This document shows, one piece after another, positions 19,123 through 30,506 of a stretch of 64,000 bases of DNA. The DNA lies in the NCBI GenBank assembly GCA_943787365.1, contig CALSMD010000001.1, positions 248,001 through 312,000 on the forward strand. Reading direction: 5' to 3'. The DNA comes from an uncultured Flavobacteriaceae bacterium (lineage in GTDB: Bacteria; Bacteroidota; Bacteroidia; Flavobacteriales; Flavobacteriaceae). The notes below the pieces were generated by a model that was given only the letters and a program-made list of their open reading frames with translations, searched no databases and was not told where the DNA came from. Numbering within the stretch: the first letter of the stretch is position 1; every line of letters starts with the position of its first letter. A program made the position numbers and the translations under genes.

Positions 19123-20433
19123 TTAGTAGTTGTTAAATTGGTTAATTTTTACAGCCGAAGCTTTCAAATCAAACATTAAATTATACAGTCCAAAAAAGGT
19201 TCGGTTGATGTATATAAAATGCTTGGAACCACGGTTGCCGTTAAACTTTCGGAGTTCGGTGCTTTTGCTGTATCGTTGTGCTAAGTCTCCGATTTTATCA
19301 AAAAAATCAGGATTGGAAAAATCAAAGATTGGATCGTGAAAAGGCAGTGTAAACACACTTAATAACTCATGAAACATATCCGTAAAAAACACCAGTTCCT
19401 CGGGGGTATCGGTGGGTGTTAAAATTTCTAATTCGTATAATTTCTCTTTGAACAACGCAGGGTTGTCAATGATGTTTTTGTCAGATAATTCAAAGTAAGG
19501 AATGTAAAACTCATCGGGTATGGACTTCATACATCCAAAATCCAAAGCAATCAGTTGTGCATCTTCATTTATTAGAAAATTACCAGGGTGGGGATCTGCA
19601 TGCACTTTTCTGAGCGTGTGAATTTGAAACATAAAAAAGTCCCAAAGAGCCTGTCCAAGTTGGTTTGCCTTGTCTTTATCCGTGTTGTATTTTGTGAATT
19701 CAGAAAGATGTTCACCTTTCATAAAATCCATCGTGATGATGCGGTCTGAGGAGTAATCCTCGTAATATTCAGGAAACAACAAATTAGGGATGTGAAGGCA
19801 AGCGTTCGCAATTTCTTTGCTTTGAGAAATTTCAAGATTGTAATTGGTTTCTTCCACCAATTTGTCTTCAACTTCTTGGAAATACTTGTCCGAATCTTTT
19901 CCTTTGATATTAAACATTTTGATGGCAATGGGTTTCACCATCGCCAAGTCTGATTTGATACTGTCTGCAACGCCAGGATACTGTATTTTAACGGCCAATT
20001 GTTTGCCATCTTTTTCGGCTTTATGAACTTGACCAATACTCGCCGCATTGACGGATTCTGAGTCGAATTCATCAAAAATTTGGTTGGGGTGTTGCCCAAA
20101 ATATTTTTTAAATGTTTTAATGACTAATGGAGAGGATAAGGGCGGAACTGAGAATTGAGCTAAAGAAAATTTATCCACGTAAGCTTGTGGTAAAATACTT
20201 TTTTCCATGCTCAACATTTGTGCCACTTTTAAAGCACTTCCTTTGAGTTGTTTTAATCCTGAATAAATATCTTCAGCATTGTTTTTATTGAGATTTTCTT
20301 TGGCTTCTGATTCTGTTTTGGTGATTTTTTCACCGTAATATTTTAGGTAGTTAACGCCTACCTTGGCACCCGTTGAAACAAGTTTTCCAGCGCGTTGTAT
20401 TTTTGAAGTTGGAATTCGGTCGATTGACTTCAT
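19123..20433 (-). CDS. ABC1/AarF/UbiB atypical kinase family protein
   Basis: LKGSALKVAQMLSMEKSILP; AASIGQVHKAEKDGKQLAVKIQYPGV; HADPHPGNFLI. Confidence 0.93.
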   Translation of the reverse strand: MKSIDRIPTSKIQRAGKLVSTGAKVGVNYLKYYGEKITKTESEAKENLNKNNAEDIYSGLKQLKGSALKVAQMLSMEKSILPQAYVDKFSLAQFSVPPLSSPLVIKTFKKYFGQHPNQIFDEFDSESVNAASIGQVHKAEKDGKQLAVKIQYPGVADSIKSDLAMVKPIAIKMFNIKGKDSDKYFQEVEDKLVEETNYNLEISQSKEIANACLHIPNLLFPEYYEDYSSDRIITMDFMKGEHLSEFTKYNTDKDKANQLGQALWDFFMFQIHTLRKVHADPHPGNFLINEDAQLIALDFGCMKSIPDEFYIPYFELSDKNIIDNPALFKEKLYELEILTPTDTPEELVFFTDMFHELLSVFTLPFHDPIFDFSNPDFFDKIGDLAQRYSKSTELRKFNGNRGSKHFIYINRTFFGLYNLMFDLKASAVKINQFNNY

Positions 20434-20434
20434 A

Positions 20435-21091
20435 TTAGTGCATGCTAATTTTTTCCTTGATTAAAAATTTTCCAAAATCCACAAAGCTTTTAAGAGGGGA
20501 GATGTTAATCAAATCGAAACTTGCGTTGATTGATTTCTCAATAAAAATATCTGTTTTCTCAAAAGATGTAGAAGTGTCATCCAACCAAAATTTCATTGTG
20601 AGCATCAGTTGAATCCAGTAAGTTTCTTGAACCACACTGTCTTTAATTTGTTCTAATTGTTTATTTTTAATCTGTAGAACTTCAATATCTAATTGGTCAA
20701 TGTAGTTCAGAAACTTTGAACGCAACCCTTTTAGTTTTTTTAAGTTCTCAAGTTGGTTGCTGCTTTCGTTTAAAGCATAGACCACATAACTTCTATTGGC
20801 GGTTAAATTTTCAAAAAATGTAAAGTAGAAACTTAATAATTGATTTCGGGAATCGTAAGTAGGATAGTCCTTACTGGACTCCAAAGTCTCTATAGTGTTT
20901 GTGAAAAACAGACTGAATATCGTACTTTCAAGGACTTCAAAATTCGCAAAGAATTTATAAAAATCAGCTTCCTCAAAGCCGTTAGATTTTGCAAAGGTAT
21001 ATATTGATTTCGGAGCGTGGTTGTGTTCTAAGACATGCTCCATATAAAGCTTAACTAGGGTGTTTTGTGTGAGGGTATTTTTTTTGGCCAT
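20435..21091 (-). CDS. TetR-like transcriptional regulator
   Basis: N-terminal HTH-like segment; adjacent to ABC1 kinase gene. Confidence 0.7.
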   Translation of the reverse strand: MAKKNTLTQNTLVKLYMEHVLEHNHAPKSIYTFAKSNGFEEADFYKFFANFEVLESTIFSLFFTNTIETLESSKDYPTYDSRNQLLSFYFTFFENLTANRSYVVYALNESSNQLENLKKLKGLRSKFLNYIDQLDIEVLQIKNKQLEQIKDSVVQETYWIQLMLTMKFWLDDTSTSFEKTDIFIEKSINASFDLINISPLKSFVDFGKFLIKEKISMH

Positions 21092-21158
21092 AACATTTAT
21101 AGATTATGGTGTAAAAATACATTTTGTTTAATAAATGTAATATAAAATTAAACAAATA

Positions 21159-21818
21159 TTAACATTTATCATCACAACAATTGTCACTTTTGACAAGCTT
21201 ACAACTAAAAACTGCAAGGAACATTCCAATAAAAGGTGCTGTAAGATACACCCATAAATGAGTGAAATTTCCAGAAGCAAGGGCAGGTGCTAAAGAACGA
21301 ATGGGATTCATGGACGCTTTTGTTAAGGGGCCTGCAAACATGGCTTCTAGTAGAATGACACTTCCGACAGCAATCCCAGCAATGGGACCAATTTCTTTAC
21401 TTCCAGTTGAGACATTAATAATAACAACCATCAAGAAAAAGCTAAGCAGCAATTCTATAATAAAGACCTTCAAAGGTTCAATGTTAGGGAGTGTGGCTCC
21501 TAAATCACTTTCAGGAAAAAGAAACAGCAACACTAAGGAGGCAGCGAATGCTCCTATAAATTGCGCAACTATATATTTGGGAACTTCGTTCCAACTGAAT
21601 TTTTTAGCCACTGCAAAGCCTACGGTCACTGCAGGATTAAAATGCGCCCCAGAGATATCTCCAAAAGCATAGATCATGGCCATTACAATAAGTCCCCAAG
21701 TGATGGCAACTCCTGGGTGGGTGATGGTGCCTCCAGTAAAATCATTGATCACCATGGCGCCACAACCACAAAAAATCATGCTAAAGGTTCCTATCGTTTC
21801 AGCGATGTATTTTTTCAT
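21159..21818 (-). CDS. MIP family channel (aquaporin)
   Basis: GAHFNPAVTVGFA; second motif MNPIRSLAPAL. Confidence 0.93.
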   Translation of the reverse strand: MKKYIAETIGTFSMIFCGCGAMVINDFTGGTITHPGVAITWGLIVMAMIYAFGDISGAHFNPAVTVGFAVAKKFSWNEVPKYIVAQFIGAFAASLVLLFLFPESDLGATLPNIEPLKVFIIELLLSFFLMVVIINVSTGSKEIGPIAGIAVGSVILLEAMFAGPLTKASMNPIRSLAPALASGNFTHLWVYLTAPFIGMFLAVFSCKLVKSDNCCDDKC

Positions 21819-22332
21819 TCTATTTTTTTTTCAAAGATACAATCAAATTTTGTTATTTTTAGATATTGAAGTTTTACTATAATGTTAATATGTATCTATA
21901 GTTATATCGGCTTTTGTTGTCAACCTATACACTTGTAAAAGTGACGAATCCTTTTTTATAGATTCTTCAAAAAAAACGTTACGCTAATAAAGAGTTTCCA
22001 CTACGCTTAAAACGGATTCCCCTTAAAAAATACTCTCTTCAAACTATACACTGCTTTCTGAAGTGCTTTTATCTACCTGATATAACTATACATTACCCAT
22101 ACAATTGCTATTACATTAGATAATTCCAACCCAGTCCAAATTTTGTAAATCCTTGATTTTCTCAGTTTATTGGTATTCATTTTGTTAAATTAGTTATAAT
22201 CGAAAAGGTTTTTTAGTTTGTATGTTTTTTGTAGTGCTTTTTTTTATCACTCCAATGTTGCTTAGTCCCTATATTTAACAACAGTATAAATAATTCTAAA
22301 ATCAACTTTTAAATTAACTCTATTATTTTTAA

Positions 22333-25300
22333 ATGAACCAAATTATGAGAAACACCTTTATAAGATTAATTCTTTTTTTAATTACAACCAGCGCATTTGC
22401 TCAGGCAGATAAAGTAAAGGTGGTCAATAATGAAGACGGAATGAAATTAGTTGTCAATGGAGAAGACTTCATGATCAACGGAATGAATTGGGATTACATC
22501 CCAATTGGTACAAATTACTCCTACAGTTTATGGAAGCAATCTGATGATGTCATTAAGGCAGCATTGGACGCAGAAATGGGCTTATTGAAAAACATGGGAG
22601 TCAATGTCATAAGGCAATATACAGGTGTACAGCCAAAATGGATACAATACATCTATGAGAACTATGGTATATATACTATGCTGAATCACTCCTTTGGACG
22701 TTACGGATTGACCGTAAACGGCGGATGGGTAGCAGTGACGGATTATAGAGATCCAGCAACCCAAGAGTTGTTGATGTCTGAAGCAACTACATTGGCTGAA
22801 GATTATAAAGACACGCCGGGTTTACTAATGTTCCTATTAGGAAACGAAAATAACTACGGTCTTTTTTGGGCAGGTGCTGAAACAGAAGATTTTCCTGATG
22901 AAGAAGAAAAAAGAGATTTCGTTGGCGAAGAGCGTGGAAGACCGATGTACAAGCTGATGAACGATGCTACGATTAAAATGAAGAGTATTGATTCCTCTCA
23001 CCCCATAGCAATCTGTAATGGAGATGTCTTATTTATAGACATCATTGCTGAAGAGTGTAAAGACATCGATATTTTCGGAACCAATATGTATCGTGGATCT
23101 TCTTTTACAGATGCATTCAAAACGGTTAAAGAAAAATTAGACATGCCTATTATGTTAACCGAGTTTGGTGCAGATGCATTTAACGCGATTGAAAATGCTG
23201 AAGACCAAAAAATGCAAGCCTATTATATGGTTGAAAACTGGAAAGATATTTACCAGAATGCTGCAGGTTTAGGGAAATCAGAGAATGCAATAGGAGGTTT
23301 CACCTTTCAATTTAGCGATGGTTGGTGGAAATTTGGACAAACTAAAAATTTAGACATTCATGACAACAATGCCTCATGGGCAAATGGTGGTTATGCTTTG
23401 GATTTGGCTCCTGGTGAAAATAACATGAACGAAGAATGGTTTGGTATTTGTGCCAAAGGCCCTACAAATACTAGAGGACTTTATACCTTATATCCACGTG
23501 CAGCATATTATGCATTAAAAACAGCACACCAATTAAATCCTTATGAAGAAGGTGTCACTCCAGAATTTGTAACAACTCATTTTGAGAACATTCAATTAAT
23601 GGATGCAGTTCTTCGAGCAAGAGGAGATAAAGCAGCTTTAGGAGGCAGTGAAAAAATTAAACTAAGCAATTTAAGAGCTGAGTTTTCAACCTTTAATACA
23701 GGCGGTACACTTATTACAACTCCTGATAATGCAGATCCAAATACAAATGGATATCCAAATGAACTAGGTTTTGATCATATGCAATCTTACTTTATTGGTG
23801 TAGAAGGGAATCCTACTTCTAATTTGCGTGCCAATGTGAATTTCAACATTCTTGGTCATGTTGCTGAGAATCCAATTGACGAAATATTTTATGAAAATAC
23901 AGGACGTTCATTTGAAGTTACTACAGACGATGGAAATGTAACTATTTCAGATCCAAACAGAGTTAAAATATACAATGCAGAATTTGATTGGAATGCTAAA
24001 GAATTTAATCTTAGAGGGTTTTACAGAACCGGGCATTACCACTGGGCTTATGAAGGCGATTTATTTAACTTGTACAGAGAAGCAAATTACGGGCCTAATT
24101 TAGATTTGTATAACGGTGAAATTTCAGGTATTGAATTTGATGCCAAGGGAACACTAAAAGGTTTAAAAGCCGCTTTTGGTCCTCAACTTTGGTGGGGAGC
24201 AAATCCAGCAATATTATTGAAATATGGTAGAAATCTAGGTGGCTGGGATGTTGCTGCTGTTTACCACGAAGATATTGATGATGTAGGTAGGGCTGTTACT
24301 TCAATCGCCATACCACTTCCAAAAACACGTAGAGTCTCTTTGGCTGTCGAAAGACAATTTGGAGCTTTTAATTTTGAGATCGGTGGTTTATGGGGAGGAC
24401 AACCTCTAAACGGTCGTGAATTTCAAATAGCGGAAGGCACTACTGATAATTACATCATTTATACAGACAAAATCAACGAAAATGACAACTGGGGTGCAAA
24501 AGCCAAGTTATCCTATGAAAAGGGAGCTTTTAAATGGTATGCACAAGGCGCCAGCATGGGCTTAGTTGCTAATGGTGGATCGGATCAAACACAAACATTT
24601 ACAGGTTGGAAATTGAAGGATTCTGGAAGTGGAAACCAAAACAACTTCCTTTCTGGTTTTTCATATACGTTTGGGGACTTTCAAATTGCCCCTAACTTTT
24701 TATGGCAAAAGCCAATCGTTGGTGCCATGCCAAATGATTTAAATGGAGGCACTGGACGTCTTAGAAATATTCAAGACGATCCATTTGCGGTAAGAGGAAA
24801 CAGAGAAACCACTGCTGGAGAACTCTTATTTTCTTACGATCCAACACCAGGAACCTGGATGTACGAATGGGACAACGACCGAGCTGAAGACGCAAAGTTC
24901 GCTTTCAACCTTGGCTTTGTATTTCGTCACCACCCAACAGCACAAGATGCAGCCGTTGGATTTTTAGCAAATCGTACTGCTTTTGCATTTCCGAATGCAG
25001 CACCTGCACAAGATTTATGGGAAGCACATTCACGCATCGTATCTAAAATGACTCCAGAAATTGGATTTATTGCCAACCTATATGCTGGTAATGCACAGGC
25101 AAATGGTAGCGATCCTCGACTGATTCAACGTGTTGGAGGAGACATTCGATTGATTTATAATAAATTGAAATTGACCCATACATTTAAAATTAACGATTGG
25201 GGACCTTTTGATTACCACCGAGATTTTAACTTGACGTACCCAGTACAATTAATGTTAGATCTATCGACCACCTTAGGAAAACCAGATTGGTTCATCCTTC

Positions 25301-25482
25301 CAAACACACAAGTAGGTGTCCGTGGAACATGGCGTTCATTAAATGAAAACTCGCCACGTTACTCACCTAATTTTGTGCCAGCTAACACATTCCCACCAGT
25401 GCCTCCTATTAGTTCGGTAGGATTTCCTGACGGAAGTGAATGGGAAATTAGAACATACATACATATCAATATTGGAAAATAA
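22333..25482 (+). CDS. Secreted glycosidase-like TIM-barrel domain fused to a predicted outer-membrane beta-barrel region
   Basis: Signal peptide; FMINGMNWDYIPIG...LLMFLLGNENNYG...PIMLTEFGADAFN; C-terminal half rich in alternating aromatic/polar strands ending WEIRTYIHINIGK. Confidence 0.65.
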   Translation: MNQIMRNTFIRLILFLITTSAFAQADKVKVVNNEDGMKLVVNGEDFMINGMNWDYIPIGTNYSYSLWKQSDDVIKAALDAEMGLLKNMGVNVIRQYTGVQPKWIQYIYENYGIYTMLNHSFGRYGLTVNGGWVAVTDYRDPATQELLMSEATTLAEDYKDTPGLLMFLLGNENNYGLFWAGAETEDFPDEEEKRDFVGEERGRPMYKLMNDATIKMKSIDSSHPIAICNGDVLFIDIIAEECKDIDIFGTNMYRGSSFTDAFKTVKEKLDMPIMLTEFGADAFNAIENAEDQKMQAYYMVENWKDIYQNAAGLGKSENAIGGFTFQFSDGWWKFGQTKNLDIHDNNASWANGGYALDLAPGENNMNEEWFGICAKGPTNTRGLYTLYPRAAYYALKTAHQLNPYEEGVTPEFVTTHFENIQLMDAVLRARGDKAALGGSEKIKLSNLRAEFSTFNTGGTLITTPDNADPNTNGYPNELGFDHMQSYFIGVEGNPTSNLRANVNFNILGHVAENPIDEIFYENTGRSFEVTTDDGNVTISDPNRVKIYNAEFDWNAKEFNLRGFYRTGHYHWAYEGDLFNLYREANYGPNLDLYNGEISGIEFDAKGTLKGLKAAFGPQLWWGANPAILLKYGRNLGGWDVAAVYHEDIDDVGRAVTSIAIPLPKTRRVSLAVERQFGAFNFEIGGLWGGQPLNGREFQIAEGTTDNYIIYTDKINENDNWGAKAKLSYEKGAFKWYAQGASMGLVANGGSDQTQTFTGWKLKDSGSGNQNNFLSGFSYTFGDFQIAPNFLWQKPIVGAMPNDLNGGTGRLRNIQDDPFAVRGNRETTAGELLFSYDPTPGTWMYEWDNDRAEDAKFAFNLGFVFRHHPTAQDAAVGFLANRTAFAFPNAAPAQDLWEAHSRIVSKMTPEIGFIANLYAGNAQANGSDPRLIQRVGGDIRLIYNKLKLTHTFKINDWGPFDYHRDFNLTYPVQLMLDLSTTLGKPDWFILPNTQVGVRGTWRSLNENSPRYSPNFVPANTFPPVPPISSVGFPDGSEWEIRTYIHINIGK

Positions 25483-25494
25483 AAAACTGTAAAA

Positions 25495-26905
25495 ATGAAA
25501 AATATAAAATTTATGTATTCAAAAATTATGCTCCTCACGGGATTACTTTTTGTAATCACCATGAGTTGTGAGAGAGACATTTCTGATCAGGTAGAATTTG
25601 CACACTTATCTAAAACAGGTGAGATTTTCACAGATTCACCTATTGGACTTGGGAGTGATTTTTACTTTCCATACACAGGTTCAAAAGCAACCGCTTGGTC
25701 AGTAGACGAAGGCGAAGGTTATGAAAGTTTTGCTTCCATGCGATTTGATGTGCCCAATGCAAATGATCCAGCAGGAAATTATGCAGGAGCCATATTTAGA
25801 GTTGATGGATCAGGACGTGACCTTACTGAATTTGATGCCTTAACCTTTTGGGCGAAAGCATCTCAAGGCGTTGTGATTGGTGAAGTAGGATTTGGACAAG
25901 ACTTTGGACTGAATAAATACCAAGTATCTGAAAACAATGTAAGTTTAAGTACCAACTGGCAAAAATTTGTGATTCCAATTCCAGATGCTTCAAAACTTTT
26001 TGATGAAAGAGGGATGTTTTGGTATTCGGCAGGAACCCAAAATACAGGTGGAAATGGTTATACGTTTTGGATTGATGAATTAAAGTTTGAAAAACTAGGA
26101 ACCATCGGACAACCAAGACCCGCCATTTTAAATGGTAATGATGTTGTACAAGATGCCTTTTCAGGAATTGTTTTAGAATTAACAGGCTTAACTCAAACCT
26201 TCAATTTGGGTTCTGGATTAAATAAAACAGTGAATGTCGCACCAAGTTATTTTGATTTTACATCTTCGGAACCAAGTTTGGCTTTCATAGATGAATTTGG
26301 GAACATCTCTGTTAGTAGTGGTTCAGCTGTGATAACAGCGACTCTAGGAGGCGTAGAAGCAGAAGGCTCCATGACCATAAATGCAGTCGGTGCATTTGAT
26401 GTAGCACCCACGCCAACAAGAGACCCGAGTGATGTGATTTCTATTTTTAGTGATAGTTATACAAACGTTCCAGTGGACTTTTTCAATGGTTACTGGGAAC
26501 CTTGGCAAACAACACTGTCTTCTGATTTCGTAGTAGACGGTAACAACATGATCAACTACACTAATTTTAATTTTGTGGGAACTCAATTTGCCAACCCAAC
26601 TGTGGATATTACAGATTATCCTAATTTACATGTAAATATCTACATTCCAGAAGAACCTGCCAATCTTGATTTTTTAATTACAGTGAGAGATTTTGGGCCT
26701 GACCAAGCTGATGGTGGAGGTGATGATACATTCCAACAAATATTCTTTAGATGGCGATGATTTTGAAGCAGGTACTTGGAGTACTTTAGAAGCTCAAATA
26801 ACCTTGCCGACTCGAAATAATATGGGACTTATTATTTATGAAAACATTAATGGTTCTTCATTAAATGAACTGTATGTAGATAATATTTATTTTTATAAAA
26901 ACTAG
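25495..26905 (+). CDS. Lipoprotein with carbohydrate-binding-like and Big_2-like domains; apparent +1 frameshift near 26750
   Basis: VITMSCERD lipobox; SSGSAVITATLGGVEAEGSMTI; ORF 25495-26760 continues in frame of 26693-26905 (DGDDFEAGTWSTLEAQ...VDNIYFYKN). Confidence 0.65.
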
Positions 26906-26932
26906 AGGATTATAAATTCAAAAAAACAAAAC

Positions 26933-27865
26933 ATGAATAAAATAAATAAATATAAGTTAAGGATTCAAACACTCGTGTTGATGTCTTTTCTTTTTGCATC
27001 ATTTTTCACGATTTCCAGTTGTGATACAGACGAAACCCAAACGGTTGCCACGTTTACAAATTTAACGATGTCTGATGAGTTTGATGTTGAAGGTGCTCCT
27101 AATTCTGAAATTTGGAATTACGATACAGGAACAGGTATCGATGGTTGGGGTAATAATGAGTTGCAATATTATACAGACCGTTCAGAAAATGTAACCGTAC
27201 AAAATGGACTGTTAGTAATTTCTGCGATTGAAGAAAATTATAACGGCTCCTCATTTACATCGGCAAAACTGGTTACCAAAGGAAAATTCTCTCAAGCCTA
27301 TGGACGTTTTGAAGCACGTATTAAAGTTCCGGGAGGATCAGGTCTTTGGCCTGCATTTTGGCTCTTAGGAGAAAACGTCGATGTGGACGGATGGCCTCAA
27401 TGTGGTGAGATTGATATTATGGAGTACCGCAGACAAGAACCTACAAAAGTAAGCGGCTCTATACACGGACCAGGGTATTCTGGTTTAACAGATCCACAGG
27501 GACAAGTGACCAAAAGTTACGACTTAGGAAATGACCGTTATGACGCAGGATTCCATGTGTTTGGAATTGAGTGGAGCCCTGATTACATCAACTATTATAT
27601 AGACGATGTATTGTACAATCAAATTACACCTTCTGATATTGAAGTCACACCAGCCGATGCTGTTTACATCCTAAACGATGGTGTTGCAGCGACTGCTGAT
27701 ACCGAAGCAATTCCGGGGACTGATATTACTGGGGATTGGGTTTTTAACAAACCCTTCTATATCATTATTAATTTAGCTGTTGGAGGTAATTTCCCAGGAA
27801 ATCCTGACAGTGGAGAGACGTTTCCACAAAACATGCTAGTAGATTACGTAAGAGTATATAAATAA
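26933..27865 (+). CDS. GH16 endo-beta-1,3-glucanase (laminarinase) lipoprotein
   Basis: GRFEARIKVPGGSGLWPAFWLLG; GEIDIMEYR catalytic motif; YIIINLAVGGNFPG. Confidence 0.95.
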   Translation: MNKINKYKLRIQTLVLMSFLFASFFTISSCDTDETQTVATFTNLTMSDEFDVEGAPNSEIWNYDTGTGIDGWGNNELQYYTDRSENVTVQNGLLVISAIEENYNGSSFTSAKLVTKGKFSQAYGRFEARIKVPGGSGLWPAFWLLGENVDVDGWPQCGEIDIMEYRRQEPTKVSGSIHGPGYSGLTDPQGQVTKSYDLGNDRYDAGFHVFGIEWSPDYINYYIDDVLYNQITPSDIEVTPADAVYILNDGVAATADTEAIPGTDITGDWVFNKPFYIIINLAVGGNFPGNPDSGETFPQNMLVDYVRVYK

Positions 27866-27889
27866 TAAAAACAACTAATATAACAGACG

Positions 27890-30200
27890 ATGAAAAATTT
27901 ATTTAAAATATTAAAAAAAGTTTCACTACTTATTTTAGCAATCAGTTTTATGGGTTGTGACGATGATGAAGCGGTTTTACCACAACTTACAGCTGGTTTT
28001 ACACACACGATTAATGCAGATACTGGTACAGTCACCTTTATCAATACCTCAGTAAATGCCTCAACATACGCTTGGGATTTTGGAGATGAAAGTACTTCAA
28101 CGCTTATTAATCCAGTAAACGTCTATGCAAACGGTACATACTTGGTGGTTTTAAAGTCCTCCAATGTCGCAGGAGCTTATGATATTTTTTCTGATGAGAT
28201 TACAATTAATATTCCTGAAATCGCAACCTTACCAATTACGTTTGATGGTGTAAATACCAACTATGATGCAACCGTTTTTGATGGTACAAGTTTTGAGATT
28301 CTTACAAATCCAGATCTTTCAGGTACAAACGCAGTGGAATCTAATGTAGGAGCAGTTACAAACAGTGGTGCGACTTACGAAGGCTTGTTCTTTGAATTAG
28401 GGGCACCCGTAGATTTAACGACTGACAAGTCGATCAAAATGAATTTCTGGGCAAATGCACCAGTAAACGTTTTATTAAAACTTGAAGATGGTTCTGCAGC
28501 AAATGTAGAAGCTACAGCCAGTCATACAGGAACTGGTTGGGAAGAAATTATTTTCACTTTTAACTCTGCCGCGAGTTACTCACAACTTACCATGTTTGTA
28601 GATGGTGCGGGAACAACCGATGGGACATTCTATTTTGATGATATTACACAAATAGTATCGCCTCCAACACCTTGTACAGCAGAAACAGTTGAATCAATTT
28701 CCGCTGCTGATTTGAATATAACATTTATGTCAGATCCAACGGCTAGTGTTGTTAATGATGGTGCTACATTTGAGTGGATAGACAATCCAGATTTTGATAA
28801 CGCAGTAAATACTTCTTGTAAAGTAGGGAAAATCACAAAATTAGGAAACAACCCTTGGGATAACAATCAAATTGTCTTAGATGCGAAATTGGATTTTAAT
28901 GCCAATGAAGGTTTAAAAATGAAAGTTTGGTCTTCAAGACCAAACACTGAAGTTAGAATTAAACTTGAAGAAGATGGAACTCCAGCTACTAATGTAGAAA
29001 AGTTTTTAACTACATCAGTTACTGATGGATGGGAGGAATTAAGCTTCGCTTTTACTAGTGCTGATAGTGACAAATACAATAAAGTGGTTCTTTTCTTTGA
29101 TTTGAATGCAAACAACACAGATACTTATTATTTTGATGATTTGACATTATATGGAACAGGAACAGGTCCTGTAGTTTGTGATCCTGAAACAACAGAGTCT
29201 TACAGTGCATCCAACTTAAACATGACGTTTCAATCCGATCCAACTGCAGACTTTATCACTGATGGTGCTAGTTTTTCATGGGTAGATAACCCAGACTTTG
29301 ACAATACTGTAAACAGCTCTTGTAAAGTAGGTAAAGTCGTAAAAGCAAATAACAATGCTTGGGATAACAATCAATATGATTTAGACGCAAAATTAGATTT
29401 TAATGCGAATACTGGCTTAAAAATTAAAGTATGGTCTGCAAGACCAAATACCGAAGTTAGATTAAAATTAGAAGAGATTGGAAATGCAGGTAATAATGTT
29501 GAGAAATTTTTCACAACTTCAGTAACAAGCGGATGGGAAGAATTGACGTTCCCTTTTACAGCTGCTGATAGTGGTAAATTTAATAAGCTTGTTATTTTCT
29601 TTGATTTAAATGCTAATAACACCGATACGTACTACTTTGACGACCTTAAGCTTTATGGTTCTGGCGGCGGTGGCTGGCGGCGGCGGCGGCGGTTCATATA
29701 ATCTTACGCTTCCTATTAATTTTGAGACAACAGGACATGGAGCAAGTTGGACTTGGAATGTTTTTGAAAATGATTCGAACCCACCAGTTGAATTCGTAGC
29801 AAATCCAAATGCATCAGGAATAAACACCTCAAGTACAGTGGCTAAAATCACGGCACTTCAAGCTGGACAACCTTATGTTGGTTGTGAAACCGCACATGGC
29901 GAAATGGGAATTACGTGGGATCTTTCTGCATCCAATGCGATCATTAAGATTATGGTTTACAAAACCGTAATCAGTGATGTTGGTATTAAACTAGTAAATA
30001 CTACTAATGGCGCACAAGGAGAAATCAAAGTTCCAAACACTGTAATTAATGCATGGGAAGAATTGACATTTGATTTTACGAGTCGTATTGGAAATGGATT
30101 AGATGGCTCTACAAATATTGATCAGATTGTTGTATTCCCTGATTTCAATGCAAGAACATCGGATAATGTAGTGTATTTCGATAACATTACGTTTCAATAA
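27890..30200 (+). CDS. PKD plus tandem CBM-like domain lipoprotein; apparent +1 frameshift at about 29680
   Basis: PKD: YAWDFGDESTSTLINPVNVYANGTYLVVL; two near-identical CBM-like repeats; ORF continues in frame of 29610-30200. Confidence 0.75.
28672..29665 (+). repeat. Two tandem roughly 500-bp repeats encoding CBM-like domains
   Basis: NPDFDNxVNxSCKVGK...LDAKLDFNANxGLKxKVWSxRPNTEVRxKLEE...FFDLNANNTDTYYFDDLxLYG occurs twice. Confidence 0.85.
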
Positions 30201-30209
30201 TTAATAAAT

Positions 30210-30241
30210 AAGGCTAGGGAAAAATTATCTCTAGCCTTTTT
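30210..30241 (+). terminator. Rho-independent terminator
   Basis: AAGGCTAG...CTAGCCTTTTT. Confidence 0.75.
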
Positions 30242-30506
30242 ATATTAAAATAGTCAATAGTTCAGCGAGAATTCATACAGGTAAGTTATCCGTAAAAGAA
30301 ACGCTATAATTTTCGTTTATTAAAATAAATGAATTAAAACACGAATAAAAAGGTTATGATTAAGTTGTTTTTAACAAGCCTTTTTTATTTTTGAAATTAG
30401 TATTTAAGTATTAAAAAAAACCAATCAACTCTAAGCAGTTAAAAGATATTAAAGAATTATAAAGCCTCAAAAAATCATAAATGGGGGTTTATTGATAAAA
30501 AATTAA

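Noticed and set aside
21262-21672. 136-aa plus-strand ORF opposite the aquaporin gene
   Set aside because: Mirror frame of a conserved membrane protein; no independent evidence.
26740-26765. Programmed ribosomal frameshifting at the 26.75 kb break
   Set aside because: The 0-frame stop is not at a recognisable slippery site, and similar breaks occur in unrelated nearby genes; an indel is more likely.
28867-29622. Pair of similar minus-strand ORFs (83 aa each)
   Set aside because: They resemble each other only because the sense strand carries duplicated CBM-like domains.
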